A DNA stretch of 64,000 nt from Acridotheres tristis (taxonomy: Eukaryota; Chordata; Aves; Passeriformes; Sturnidae), in the NCBI GenBank assembly GCA_037013685.1, contig CM072884.1, forward strand, positions 105,637,548 to 105,701,547. Reading direction: 5' to 3'. The notes under the pieces are model-generated. The model saw nothing but the letters and a program-made list of their open reading frames with translations, did not search any database and had not been told where the DNA came from. Shown in pieces: positions 25,301 to 37,765 of this stretch. The position numbers and the translations under genes were made by a program. How positions within the stretch are numbered: the first letter of the stretch is position 1; each line of letters starts with the position of its first letter.

Positions 25301-27802
25301 TTGGGTGAAAAGAATAAAAGAAAAGAAAAATATCCACAGAAGTCGGGGAGACTTTCAGCAATATATGAATGTGCTAAATGAGCCTAGCTGTATAGAACCA
25401 CAAAAAGTGCTTTTCAGCTGCATTGTTTTCAAACGTTTTACTTAAAGGTCATTGGGACAGAGATTCCTAAATCATTACAAGAATGAGAAACTGAAAATTA
25501 CAAAACCTAGAAAAAGAGACAAGAAATACCTAAAGCAAGCAGTAAAAATGATGGAGTTGTAGACCAAGTTGAAAGAATAAGATCTTGTTTGCAATATGGA
25601 AAAATGGACACCCTGGAGCCAGTCAATGGATTTTAGTCAGTTAATTGGAGCAATTCCCATAGAGCATTTTTTATTTCCTGTGATTTCTTTATGAAAATAT
25701 TGCACAACTAAAGATCTTCATAACAAATTCAACTTTACTAGGTATTGCCTAATAATGGGTCCCTTGAGAAGCATTACTTCACATTTAAATGAAGCTCAGG
25801 AGAACTTTTGTTCATTAAAAGCTCAATTAATTTCTTAAAATATTATATTTGTTTCAAAAGCACAACTAGCACTGGAATCAACAAGTTGGCAATTAAGTAC
25901 TTACACCTTTCTCAATACAATGATGAATTAGAGTTTATTTTTCTAACAAAGGGATATTTTCAATAAACATTAAAAAAATAATGCTAAATGCTATGAAAAA
26001 AAAAATCTGGAGAAGATTAATTAATTAATAATCTTTAAGGCTAATTTTCTTTCCCAAACATGACCACCACATATATTTCTTGTTTCAAAAAAGTAGCTGA
26101 TTTGTACCAAAGCCTGACAATTTTGAAAGCCAGCATGTTTTGATGATGTAACAACTTTTCAAATGAAAGGCCTGATGACTTCCTATAGCAAAAAACTGGA
26201 CCACGTCCATTTCCAAAACACTGCCTTAGAAATGGAGGTGTAGCAAATTTGAAGCATGTTAAAAAAAACTCAATTGAAAGGAGACAGGGGAGGAAGTATT
26301 CCTCCTCATCATCATCTTCTGTACCAACATCACTTTCTGAGCCTCTCAAAAACAGAACACCACTGAAAAAATGCCATCAGGGAAGCCCTCATGAACAGCT
26401 AGAAAATTAAAGAGTAACTATTATATGAATCATGGACCCCAGCTACATCTTTACCACCAACCATTAGTTGCCAAAAAACCCATCGTGTAACTGATACAGA
26501 GAGAGGAAAAATCAAAATACAGTCTGTTTTTCTGCTGGTTTTCCTAACAAAGTCCATGTGTTAATCACCTTTTAAGTAGTCTCATTAAGAAAACATCAAC
26601 TTGTCTGCTCTAAGAGAGATTCCATGCCACATTCAGTGCATTTATATTACAGAAGCAGAGATGTCTGGGTTGTCACTGGCAGGTATTTTGTTCAACAGAA
26701 AGCTGAACACAAGGACATCTGCTATCCAAAACCTGGCAGCAGTCAGAGACCCTTGCAGACATGCAAAGACATGCAAATGATAGATAAGGCAAAGAAGTGA
26801 TGGTGGGAATTGGCACCACTTCGTGGCACTGACACTGCACATTTTAGGGTGAGGAGCAGCACTCTGCTGCAGCAGCCAAGCAGATCCATTATTCTCCATT
26901 TGCATAAAGTCAAAATAACCACACTCCCATGGGGAGCAGGTGATGTGCCAAAACAGGGGGGAGATAAAGGGCGACAAATTTGACATTTTTGCCTCCAGAC
27001 AAGCACAGGCAGACAAGGAGCAGCGAGTTAGGGAGACATCCTGCAATTCCCAGGTGACAGCACCTCACAGTGATGCTTGTCGGGGTCCTGCAGAAGCTGG
27101 CAGCCTCAGGCTTGTCACACAGTGTCACCTGCTGCTTCTTTTGCCTTTCTTCACAATGCCTGGTCACCCCAGATGCAGCCAGCATTAGTGCTGCTGTTAT
27201 GTTGGCCTGGCTACAAGAAGGCCGTGTGCCTAGCAGGTGAGAACAAATCTTGTGCCAAGTCACATCCCAAACCACAAAACAGACTCCTAGCTTTGGAATA
27301 GCGTGTCACTTTTGGAATAATGTGTGTAATACGTCTCGTGTCAAATCCATGTCAACATCTAAATCATGTTAGCCAAACTTCCAAAATTCACTAGTGATTT
27401 TTGAAGATTTATAATAAATCCAAGCTCTGTACCAACAACAGCCAACAGTAATTGTTTGAAAAATGCAGTGATTGGGGAAGGGTAAAACTGAAATGTTTCT
27501 TGTTACTAAATAATGGAATTTTGCATGTTATAATTTGAATAATTCAATGCTATGACAGAAGTCTGATGTAAAATGAGGGAAATTCTCTCTTTTCCTTCAC
27601 CCTCACTAGACTGGATTGCCAGTCTTGCTCTTGTTTTGTACTACTAATGGCATAAGCAGGGCAGCTGAATAAAAGCGAAGTACCTGAAGCAGATAAAAGT
27701 TGGCTTGGATGGTTTTAGGCTAAAATAATCATTTAATAGTGATTCAACACATCTCTTCCCTGAGAAGGAATAGTGCAGCGATTGCAATGGGTACTGGCTT
27801 TC
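22364..27802. other. Intergenic, no gene seen
   Basis: About 5.4 kb of mostly unique sequence. It contains one 36-bp tandem duplication (listed separately). ORFs at 23947-24367, 25097-25381 and 26041-27301 are 60-134 codons with no domain and with overlapping frames on both strands. No splice-flanked exon could be argued for. Confidence 0.55.
23875..23946 (+). repeat. Tandem duplication, 36 bp times two
   Basis: Units at 23875-23910 and 23911-23946 both begin atttccaacccctctg and differ at four positions (gg/ga, tat/tct, gga/gca, caa/cac). There is no spacer. This is a simple local duplication with moderate divergence since it arose. Confidence 0.93.
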
Positions 27803-27846
27803 TGTTGTTTTTTGGGGGGGTTTGTTGTTGTTGTTGGGTTTTTTTG
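27803..27846 (-). repeat. G/T-only tract (reverse-orientation A/C tract)
   Basis: The plus strand holds only G and T from about 27803 to 27846, including ttttttgggggggtttgttg and repeated gttgttgttg. On the minus strand it is an A/C tract of the same style as those at 20583 and 29784. It includes a run of seven G residues. Confidence 0.88.
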
Positions 27847-27882
27847 ATACAGAGAGACAGAAAAAAATCCTGATTAAGATAA

Positions 27883-27990
27883 TGCTCTGGTTTTAGCTGG
27901 GATGGATGTTAATTTTCTTTACAGTAGCCAGTATGGGGCTGTGTTTTGGATTTGTGCTGCAAACAGTGCTGACAACACAGGGTTGTTTTC
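27883..27990 (+). mobile_element. Truncated LTR, 5' fragment of an avian endogenous retrovirus
   Basis: The segment tgctctggttttagctggga, then gttaattttctttacagtag, then ccagtatggggctgtgtttt, then ggatttgtgctgcaaacagt, then gacaacacagggttgtttt matches from memory the 5' end of a common avian endogenous-retrovirus LTR. It starts with TG. The match is lost after about 27990, so only the first 110 bp or so remain. It is unrelated to the 4344/16248 LTR family. The 78 codon ORF at 27902-28138 starts in it and is not a gene. Confidence 0.62.
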
Positions 27991-29783
27991 ACAACAGATA
28001 AACAAGAACAAGATCCTGCTTACTTCCAAAGCTATAAACAACATCTGCAAATTAGCATCTACTGACAATGTCCCTAGAAGATACTTTTATATGACTTTTA
28101 CTATCTCATTTAAAATGAAATGCATTCTACTGCAGTAAAGAATACAGAAGGGTTAATAGCAGTATCTTTCCTTGTTTCCTCCTGTCATATTTGTATTTCT
28201 GGGTAAGAGTTAGACAGAGTAGAGATATCTCATTTAATATTCATTCTTGTGTAGAAAAATAATGGATAATCTCAGAACAAAAGTTAATTTGAATTTTTTA
28301 TTGCTTTCCCCCATAATGCTGAGGCTGTAGACAGAATAGCAAAGGATATAGATACTCCAATACAAGTCATTCTTTTTCTAAGTTAAATTGGAAGAATTTA
28401 ATATCATTAAGAATTATAGGAGGTTTTAAGCATGGATAACACATGGTTTCTTGTATGACCAATTCTTCCTTAGGTACTCAGATATAGAACTTGGCCTTCT
28501 ATACCTAGAATTTTTATGGGATTCAAAAATCCTTAAAAATGGACAAAGCTGCTTCTGTTATATCATTTGCTTCAAGAAAAAAGCAAAAATCTAAAAACAT
28601 TGACTTTGCATTCTTTCAATCATGTAACACAGGCACAGGACAGTAAAATCAGAAATCCAAGAGACTTTCCTGCTACAGAATGGCAAGTAAGGAACTTGCC
28701 TGCTCACACATTTGGCAGTGTGGCAGTTCAGGTGGTCAAGCAAGGTGTGGATAAGCATGAGAGCCTGTTTCTGCTCTTACCTCAGAGGGTATTCAAATTA
28801 ATTCACATGGGGGTGCAAAAAAAAAGTGGAATGTGTTTAGGAATGTTTGCTGAAGGGTTCCCAAAGTTGTTGAAAAGAGACAGATGATACCAAGGGTCAG
28901 AGATTTTATACTCCCAGCTGGCCCCAGCTGCAGATATATAGAATAAGCTCCTGTTCATGGGAACAAAATGGCAAAGAGGAAAATGTGGAGTTGGGAAGTA
29001 CCCACATCTTCCCTCACCCTTCAACAGCTCCATTTCCTTGTGATAGTTTAGGAAAACTTATTCAAAGAAACACATATTTTTCCGATAAATTTATGACCTG
29101 AAAAGTCAAGACAAAGATGGGAAGAATAAAATAATACATAGAGAGGTGAACTGCTTTACACATGGAATTAGTAACAGTTGTTCCCACCATATTTCAAGCT
29201 TGATGGTTTTGTTTTTGACCCAAGGAAACCTTTTCATACTCAGAGTTCTCTTTTCTGGTTTAATAAAATATGATTTTGTGCATGTATGCAGATTTTTCCA
29301 TATAAATGTTGCACTAACCAATTAGCTAACACAATCCAGTAATATCAGGCAGAGATCAAAACCATTTTTGGGATACATTCTAACACTGAATGCACACCTC
29401 CCCATATTAATCATGTGTCTTTTAAGACCATGGACAGATATTATGGGGGGATTAATTTATACTGTTATTTGGACCTCTTTCTACAACCAGCTATTCAGAG
29501 GACTCTGAGTGTGGGAGGGAAGGCTGTTAACAAGTGTTAGTATCTGAATTATAGTGAATTCTGTGCCTAAAGCTACCCAAAATGAAGGATTCAGCTGTGG
29601 ACAGAAGAGAAAGCAGAGCTAAGCTCTCATGAGAGACAAATACATGAGTATGACACGCTCAAAGCAGGCAGGGATTACATCTGTTTGCAGCCCAGGCTTT
29701 CTTGCTGCAGCACAAGGTGGTCCTGCACCTTGTCAGAAGCCTTCAAGGAGCTCTAAATCAGCTCTCAAATACCTGGTGTGCCG
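27991..29783. other. Intergenic, no gene seen
   Basis: AT-rich unique sequence without a recognisable exon or repeat. The 106 codon ORF at 28567-28887 has no domain and no splice or promoter context. Confidence 0.55.
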
Positions 29784-29880
29784 AAAAAAAACCAAAAAAA
29801 CCCAAAAAAACCCCAAACAATTCTACCCCCAAACGAAACAAACAAAAAATACCACAAAACAAAACAAAAAGCCCCAACAA
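29784..29880 (+). repeat. A/C-rich low-complexity tract, about 97 bp
   Basis: A run of aaaaaaacc-type units followed by acaaaacaaaacaaaaagcc, almost without G or T. It resembles the tract at 20583-20778 in composition and strand. The Lys/Pro/Asn/Gln-rich ORFs across it (110 and 64 codons) are artefacts of composition. Confidence 0.9.
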
Positions 29881-32800
29881 GTTAGGACCCCAGTAAAATT
29901 CCTAGTGAAAGTGAAACAGCATCAACCCCCAAAATTGTCATGCAGGACAACAATAAACTGAACGTGCCAGATGAGTTGAACCATCCAGATAGCAACTATG
30001 ACACACTAAAAAAAAAGAAAAGTCAAGGGTTAAACCAGTGAATCAAAAACTTCATAGGTTACTTTGCACAGACTAAAGAAAAATTAGAACAAAATGGGGA
30101 AATCACTGTGTTTAAAGCAGTACTTGGGGAGGTGAGGCAGGTATCCATAATTAGGCAAGCTCTTTAAGTAATTGCACATTGAACCTTGCAAAAGAAAGAC
30201 GACTGATAATATAGCACAATGAATTTTGCAAGAATCTCAGGATAAAAATCAAAGGCAGTCAGTGTTGAAAAAGGGATTCCCAAAGAAAACATGTTTTACG
30301 GGGATCTTTTTTTAATTATTGTTGTGTTTTAAATACAGAAGGACCAACACACATCAATGGGATGAAAAAAATGCCTATTAGGTGATCATAACAAGTGCCA
30401 CTGGCTTGGAGGACACCATTGTGTTGATATGCTGCATATCTCCTTCTGTTTTAAGAGCCAGTTTAAAAAAGCTTTACACAATATGCCTTAGGATCTACAC
30501 TGAATTAGGACTGATTTCTTTAATGGCCACAGCAGAGCAAGAGAAAAAAGAATGACTCAGACAAATAGGGGTCCACACAGACAGAATTATATTTTACAAT
30601 ATCACTCTGTAGCTGCAGAATACTCCAACTTGCAGGTAAAGCCAGTATTAGGTATCAGTTGATTTTTATATGCTGAAATGCAACTTAGCTTCTAAGGGCA
30701 CCACACTGCACTGTAGCAGACTAAGAAATTTATAATCCTCCCACTTAGGTGAACTGTACTACATAGAAAACTCTGAGAATTCATCATAAATCACCCATAA
30801 GCCAAAAAAAGCTCTTAAATAGTAAAGATCAAGATAATTCACTATGATGCATTAATTTATAATAAATAATAATTCCAACACAATTAATGAACAAACATTC
30901 ATTAAGGACAAATAACTCACCTTATCAGACAAGACACAAAAAATCTACACCATAATTCCATAATACATTTCCTCATCTTCTCTTAAGTCCCATTAAGTGT
31001 ATACATGTTACAGGATAACTGTAATAACTAAATATTGAAGTGCATGCAAGAAAATTATTTTTTAATAGAGGGAGGCAGAAAAACTTCTATTTTAAAAGAA
31101 GAGTTAAGGAAAAAGGAAGCTGGACAAAGCTGAGTACACTTTCACAGTGTTCACTCACTGGCTGCAGTCCTTTAATATCATCTCCCCATTTGGGAATTAA
31201 AAGGAGGAAAAACCCAAGTGCATTTCCCTCAGGCAGTGGTGTTTGTTCAACATTTTGAAAGACTGCATAAGATTGGATCTGGCTTCTAAAGAACCAAGTA
31301 AGTATCTTAAGAATGGAATTTTATCCCAGCAACCACATAGCAAAAGCAAAAGAAAAACTGTTAAAAAGAAAATATGCCCTTAAAAAACCAAATCTGCCTG
31401 GGGATCTTGTTTGAAACAATGAAATATTTATCAGAATTCCAGAACCACAGAGCATTGTGAGTTGGAAGAGATGCATTGGTGCTTTTAGGGAAGCCAGAAG
31501 CAAGTCTGCCCTGTGTCAGGGAAGCAGGATCTGTACAGCTCTGAGAACTCACTGGAAGACACAATCAACATATTTCCTTCAATTTTCTTCGACAGAAGTG
31601 ACACAGAGCATGCTGGAGGCATTGTAAGGACTACAGTGGAGAAAAGCACAGGGAAGATATGTAATAGAGAAGAGTATAAATAGAAGCCACACATAAAGAT
31701 GTTCATAATAGGTATTTATAGTACCTAGCAAAGGTTGCTCTACATCTATGTCACTCTATTCACCTTAAAATGAAACAAAACAAAATAAAAAAGAGTTGGA
31801 GATTTGGCATTTAAATAAATTTACATAGAGTACTTCATCAAGTTGCTTCATTAGCAGCTACGCAATTTTGTTTGTGGTTTTAATCTGGTTGTCCAGACAA
31901 CCCCCATCCTTCTAGCAGTACATGGAAGTGTGCCTTCAATAGCTGTGATGTCTCTGCCTGCAGAATGACCGCAAGACCTCTGCCAGCAGTCATAAATATA
32001 AAGAAAGCTTGTAGTTAGTGAGGCATCTGTGTGAAACTTTTCTTGATGTGTTCAGACACTGTTAATGAATAATGGCCAGGTGTTTTCATCTTCAGCTCAT
32101 TAGAGGAGCTGTCCACACTAGAGCTTTGCTAATGGTTTGTCAAGCCAGAGTGTTATTCCTGGATATTACATCAACAGCAGCCCTTCTATTTATCACCACT
32201 TTCATAAAATCCTTTATATCACAACAAAGAGTTTTCACAGTGACTGCTCCTAATATTCTTGAGCTATGTTTGATACTCAGCTTGAGGTCAGTCAGAGGTT
32301 TTAGTGGAAAGCCATATGTCACTTTCTAAAGAATAGTGTTTCTTCAGATCTCTTCAGGTGGAATTATAAGCTATTATACTTGGAGCCACTTATGAAAAAC
32401 TATAATCCCAAATTTTTAATAATGGGTACCTACAGAAAGAATGTCCCCATATTTACAGACCTACATGAGAAGATCTAGGAACAGTGTTGCTAATTCCTAG
32501 GACACGAGGAAAATTCACCCTCGTAAAGGAGCAAACAATCACACCAGCTAACATGGCTTAACAGGAACTCCAAGAAACAAGAAACTCCAAGAAACACCAC
32601 CTGCACTACTGATGGGAAGGTTCAAGACCCACAGTTCTGGATTACTCTCCTTCTGAAATACCTCTTCTTGCATCTAAAGAAAGGGGGCAAAAGTGAGGAT
32701 TTGTACTCATGGCAAGATTTGATTAATTTAACACTTGTTCACTGGAAATTAGGCAATAGATGGATTTATTTTATTGAGGCTGCTGCACGGCCATCTGAAC

Positions 32801-34109
32801 ATAAACATTTTTTACCATCTCTGAGTTGAGTCTGGTATAAACAGCTGGCCTAGAGCAGAATGACTCCACTTTACATTGACACACCTTTGAAACACAGAGA
32901 TACCTCATGTCTGCATTTCCTTTTTCTAAGGTTTTCAACTTGGAGATGCTTAGAGAGTTATCACCATTTATTTTTACTTAAGAAAGATTCTAGAAATATA
33001 TTGGGAAAAAAATAAACAACAATCTAAAAAAAAAGTAATTTTCCAATAGTAAAACTAAACATTTGCTCCCTAACTGCAAGTGCTGTTGTCATGAAAGAAC
33101 AGTGAGACCTTTCGCTGCTATTTCCTAGGTAACAATCATACATATAGAAATAAATCCCACTGAATTCTTGTGAATTAGCCTTAAAAATAGATTATGCAAT
33201 AATACAATCCATAGCATAAGTCATGATGTGCAAAAGCTGAAGGAATTAGTAAGGTGTTCTCAGTACTTTTGATAAGGTGCAGCAGCAGCCTGTGCCACCT
33301 TAGAGGGAAAGGAAGGGTTTTTCTTCCCCTCAGTCTCCTTCAAATATACTTGCTGCAGAAAAGGGGATTTGTTAACCTTATAACACTGACATTTTAAAAG
33401 TACAGATAATTATAAACAAGGTGAGAAAATCCGACCAAATGGCTTTAAGTGGAATACTTATAAAGTTTTTTTTTTGTTTTTTTTTAAATCAGCTAAATAT
33501 GTACTAGACAACTTTAATGAGGCAGTACAAACAGGAACTATCTCAAAAGACATTCACCCAGAGATAACACAATCCAATTTCTGTTTGGTTCAGAATTTAA
33601 CTCACAGTAGCAAACACTTATCCTGTTTAATTAAAAGAAACATTCATATAAGGAACAAGAAGTTCTTGAATGTGAATTTAAATATAACAACCCAAGAAAG
33701 CAGTTAAGATTAAGAATGGACTACAATTACAAATTAAATTATCTGCAATCCTTACACTTCAGAAAATTCAATAGCTGTACATATATTATATCTTTGAATA
33801 CAAGGTATCAGATCTCAGCTAATGCAATCTGTTCAGACCAGTTCATGGTATGCCTTTCGCTCTGTGTGTGTATAAGGAGCCTAAAATTATTCATACTGGA
33901 GTTGTTGCCAAATCCTTCAGTTACATCTGTACTTATATGACTCCTTCCACCAAAAAAGCAAAATATGGTTCTACTCTGAAATAGCTCAATAGATTGGCTC
34001 TGTCAGTGGTTATTCAGATTTGGTCACCTGGGTACCAGTTTCTTAGATTTCACTAAAACTAAGGCATAAAGTCTAAATTTTTGTTTCCTTCCAGGCATAT
34101 CAAGAAATT
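29881..34109. other. Intergenic, no gene seen
   Basis: Mostly AT-rich unique sequence. There is a near-perfect short tandem repeat (aactccaagaaacaag, then aaactccaagaaac) at about 32566-32598. The interval 32070-32330 is open on both strands (85 and 60 codons) but shows no domain. A weak CR1-like phrase near 31437-31470 was not accepted. Confidence 0.5.
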
Positions 34110-35282
34110 GTCAGGTAACAACCAGACAGACTTAGCAGAAATGAATCATACCTTACCAACCTGATTGACTTCTACCAATCTTCTACCAGCTGGGATGACT
34201 GGTAACATGGATGATGGGAGAACTGTGGATGTTGTTTGTCTTGGTTTTATTAAGGCCTGTGATGTATTTTCCTACAGCAGCCCTAGAGCAAAAATAGAGA
34301 TCTATAGACTAGAAAAACAGACAGTAAATAGACTTGAAAATTGGCTGGATAGCCCAGCTCAAAGGTTCATCTCCAGACTTCAAAGTCTATCTAGTGGCCA
34401 GTAACCAGACAAACTAATTCTTCAGGAGTCAGAACTGGAACCAATGATGTCCAGTAATTTTATTAATTACCTGGATTATAGGACAGAAGGCACTCTCAGC
34501 AAGTTTGCATATGACACCAAACTGGGGAGAACAGTAAAATACAGTGGGGAGCAGGGCTTCAATTCAGAAGGACCTCAGTAAGGTAGAGAATCTCACTAAG
34601 TTCAACAAAATCAAAAGCAAATCCCTGCACCTGGGATGGGACAGCCCAATACACAAGATACAGGATAGGAATGACTGATCAGGGAGTAGCTTTGCTGAAA
34701 AAAGCCTTTGAGTCCTGGTGGACAAATTCAACATGACCCAGAAATGGGCCCTTGAAGACCAGCAGCACCCTGGGCTAGTGGAAGTGCAACCAGGGGGTCC
34801 AGGAGGGTGGTCCTTCACCTCTGCTCAACACTGGTGAGAGCACAGCTGGGGCTCTGTGCACTTTGGGCTCCCCAGTACAAGGACATAGACATCCCAGCAC
34901 GGGCCAGCCAGGGTGTTCCAGGGGATGGAGCCCTTGGCAGAGGGGACAGGCTGAGAGATGTGAGTTTGCTAAGCCCAGGTGGAAGACAAGTCAAGGGACC
35001 TACTGCAGTCTAAAGCTAATTAATGGAAGGATATGAAGACAGACTATTCTCAAAGATGAACAGTGGAAAGCTTCAAGACACCGTGGACAAGTTGGAATAC
35101 AGGAAATTAAACAGAAGGAAAATGGGTGGTCAGACACTGGAACAGAGATCCAGAACTCCATCCTTGAGTTTGAATTTCAGCAGGGCAACCTTGTCTAGCT
35201 GACTCATTCATGAGTAAGGACTAGACCAGTAGGTTTCCAGAAGCCCCTCCAAACCCCATGATGACCATGATTCTGTGATTCT
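34110..35282 (+). mobile_element. CR1 LINE, about 1.17 kb, plus strand, with decayed reverse-transcriptase region
   Basis: The longest CR1 copy here. Degenerate ORF2 text is readable: at about 34165-34404 a frame includes DVVCLGFIKACDV and ENWLDSPAQRF, which correspond to the reverse-transcriptase fingers/palm region of CR1, and at about 34436-34530 the phrase TLSKFAYDTKLG corresponds to the segment with the catalytic [FY]xDD motif, here with the first of the two aspartates replaced by Tyr. Later come ggagggtggtccttcacctc, gtgagagcacagctggggct and the 3' octamers atgattctgtgattct at the right end. Stops and frameshifts break the frame, so it is inactive. Confidence 0.9.
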
Positions 35283-37699
35283 ACTTCTGGATGCAGCAAA
35301 CAAAAGAGGTAAATGAGGTATATCTCAGAGTATCTGCACCTTGGTGTTTGTAAACTGTCTATAGAATTGTTTTCTAAAATTCTGGTTTTTGTTACCCTTA
35401 GAAATGGACTGTCTGCTGAAATGGTCATTGAGCCTCCTTTGCTATGCTTATCTGGTCATGTGGGGTGTATGCTCTTACTGCTGCCTCCTAAACTAATTAA
35501 TTGAAAAGGTACCAAACCATCACTCCATCACAAGAATGAGAAAGACAAATGTGAAAAGATCCGAAGATGCTCGCAGATCCAGAGACAAATGCAAAGAGTT
35601 TTGGGGAAATCTTGGAATTCCACATATGCTCCCTGAATCTTTAGTGTAACCCTAAACTTTCAGGTGTTCTGTCTTCCTCAGGAGGTGGACATAATTTTGC
35701 AAAGGTAGAACAACTTCTGAAAATCCACAGGTCTCTTAAATTACCCAAAAAAGAAGGCAATTTAGTGGCAAGTTATTGTAGGTGACATTGTGTGATTACC
35801 ATGGCCAGGGTGTAGGACTAGAAAATGAAGGTAGGAATGAAAGTAATGCAAAAGCAAAGTGGAAGAAATCCCATAGGACATTGCACATATGAGAGTCCCC
35901 ATATATACTTTTATAAAATTTCCAGAGTCCAGTCTCATTTTAAGCTTTGTATGTTGAATCAGCCAACCAATCAAGGGTGCCATAGACTGAGTGCATTTGT
36001 TTTAAAAGAGAATCCATGGGTTTTGACTCTGCCTTTCAAAGGGGTGAATGGCCCAGCCAAATGCACGTGTGAGCCCATCCCTTTCACTACACCAGGTAAT
36101 GTGAACAGCTCTTTAAGGTAAGCTTGCAGCTGTTAGCTAGCAATGATAAATGCTTTGGGTGCATTACCATGAATATATTATCCTCACTCTCTGATTCCCA
36201 CAATAAATTAAAAACTGAATCTGCTCAAATTGTATGCGCGTGGGGAGAAAGTTCAAAATCAGCAAAGTGTGACTGTATTGTAAAGTTAAATTTGTAGGTA
36301 GTTCTCATTTAAAGTTTTATGGGCTTGCAAAGATTGGATAATATGTCAGAACAGTTAGGAGGGGATTGGGAATCTTATTTGCAGTTCTCCAGCAGGCTCA
36401 GTCCTCCGGCTGATCTACTAATAAAGGCAACCCTTGGACCATGGAAGAACTACTGAAGCAAAGCAAGGTGTAATGGCCAGATGCAGTATTAATACCAATT
36501 GTGAATTACATATTATTTAGGCCAAGCAGTGATATAAAAAAGGATATTTCCAGTGCTGGCTAAATGAGGAGAGAGAAGAGGAAACTGCTGACTTTAATCA
36601 TGAATTGGTATGCTTGGTTTCTCTGTCTATGAACAAATAATATATACAGGAAAAAATATACATTTCTCACTTAAGCATATTGGTACAAAAAAAGCAGGCC
36701 AACATCTTAATAAGTATCAGAGTGATACATGAAAGAGTGCTGATTTGTTTCAAAAAAGATGATGGACTACTAGGAATTCAGTTAGAGCAAGGCAGAGACA
36801 AAGAATGGTGGGAAGTGCAACCAGGACAATGAGGACAAAGCTTAGAACTCTATTATCTGTCAAGTACCTGTACTATCTGTACTATGTACTCACTCTATGT
36901 GATATTAAGGTTAATCATCAGTGTGAGGGCTTGTAATGAATCCCTTGGCACTCACAGATGGAGGCACCTGTCCAGCCTGTGGTTGGAGGCAAAGGAAACA
37001 TCCTGAACCAAGGAAATTCACCTGTCTCCTGTACTCTGGTGTTTCACTTCACCCAGGAAACATAAGGCTCCCCTAAACACTATGCTCTTTGTACTGTGCT
37101 GTTGTAGTAAACTTATAAGACTCTGCCCGTGCACAAAAAGGAATTTACACCAGAATTTTATGAAAAAATATTTTCAGCTCTAAGCAAGCAAGGTAGGAGA
37201 AACGCTATGGGATAAAGATTTGAAACAGTGCACAAAGCACCAAAGCTATAAAATCCTAGTTAATATACATGAGAAAATAATTAGTATGCATTGAAGCCTT
37301 GGGAAGAAAGCAGATGCACAAGCATTTTTACTGTAGATAAACACAGTGTGGCTGCTGCTGAATGTAAAATACAGAAGACAACTTTTTTTCTTTTTATTCC
37401 TCGTCATGCTTGATGATCTTGCAGCAGTTTGGGATGGTAATTAAGTAACAAACTCATGGAAATTAATGTTTTACCTAGTCCATTTAATCTCATTCCCAGA
37501 ATGGGAATGTATGGGATGAAATCAAATACCCCTGTAGTGTCCCCGTTGTCTGAAAGATATTGTTGGTCTGTGGTGAGAAAAGATTCAGATATAAAGATTC
37601 TCCACATTTAAGATATAAAAAATTTCTGTTAAGGGTGTGGAGAGGTTCTGTACTAAAGTCTGTGATTAACTCTGGAAGCATTCTTCACTGTTATAAAAC

Positions 37700-37765
37700 G
37701 TAATAAGAGGTAATAATGTTAATAAAATATAGTAATAATAATAATATTAATAACTAATAACAGTA
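37700..37765. repeat. TAA/ATA-rich simple sequence
   Basis: An imperfect run of taa/ata trinucleotides including agtaataataataatattaa and several isolated 'taataa' steps. It is low complexity of no obvious function. Confidence 0.75.

Noticed and set aside
31437..31520. Possible CR1 3' end (gagttggaagagat phrase)
   Set aside because: Only a short phrase resembles CR1; the octamer end and the following consensus order are not convincing.
32072..32329. 85-codon plus ORF with a 60-codon ORF opposite, as a possible exon or conserved element
   Set aside because: No domain, no splice sites and nothing visible that distinguishes conservation from chance; cross-species alignment would be needed.
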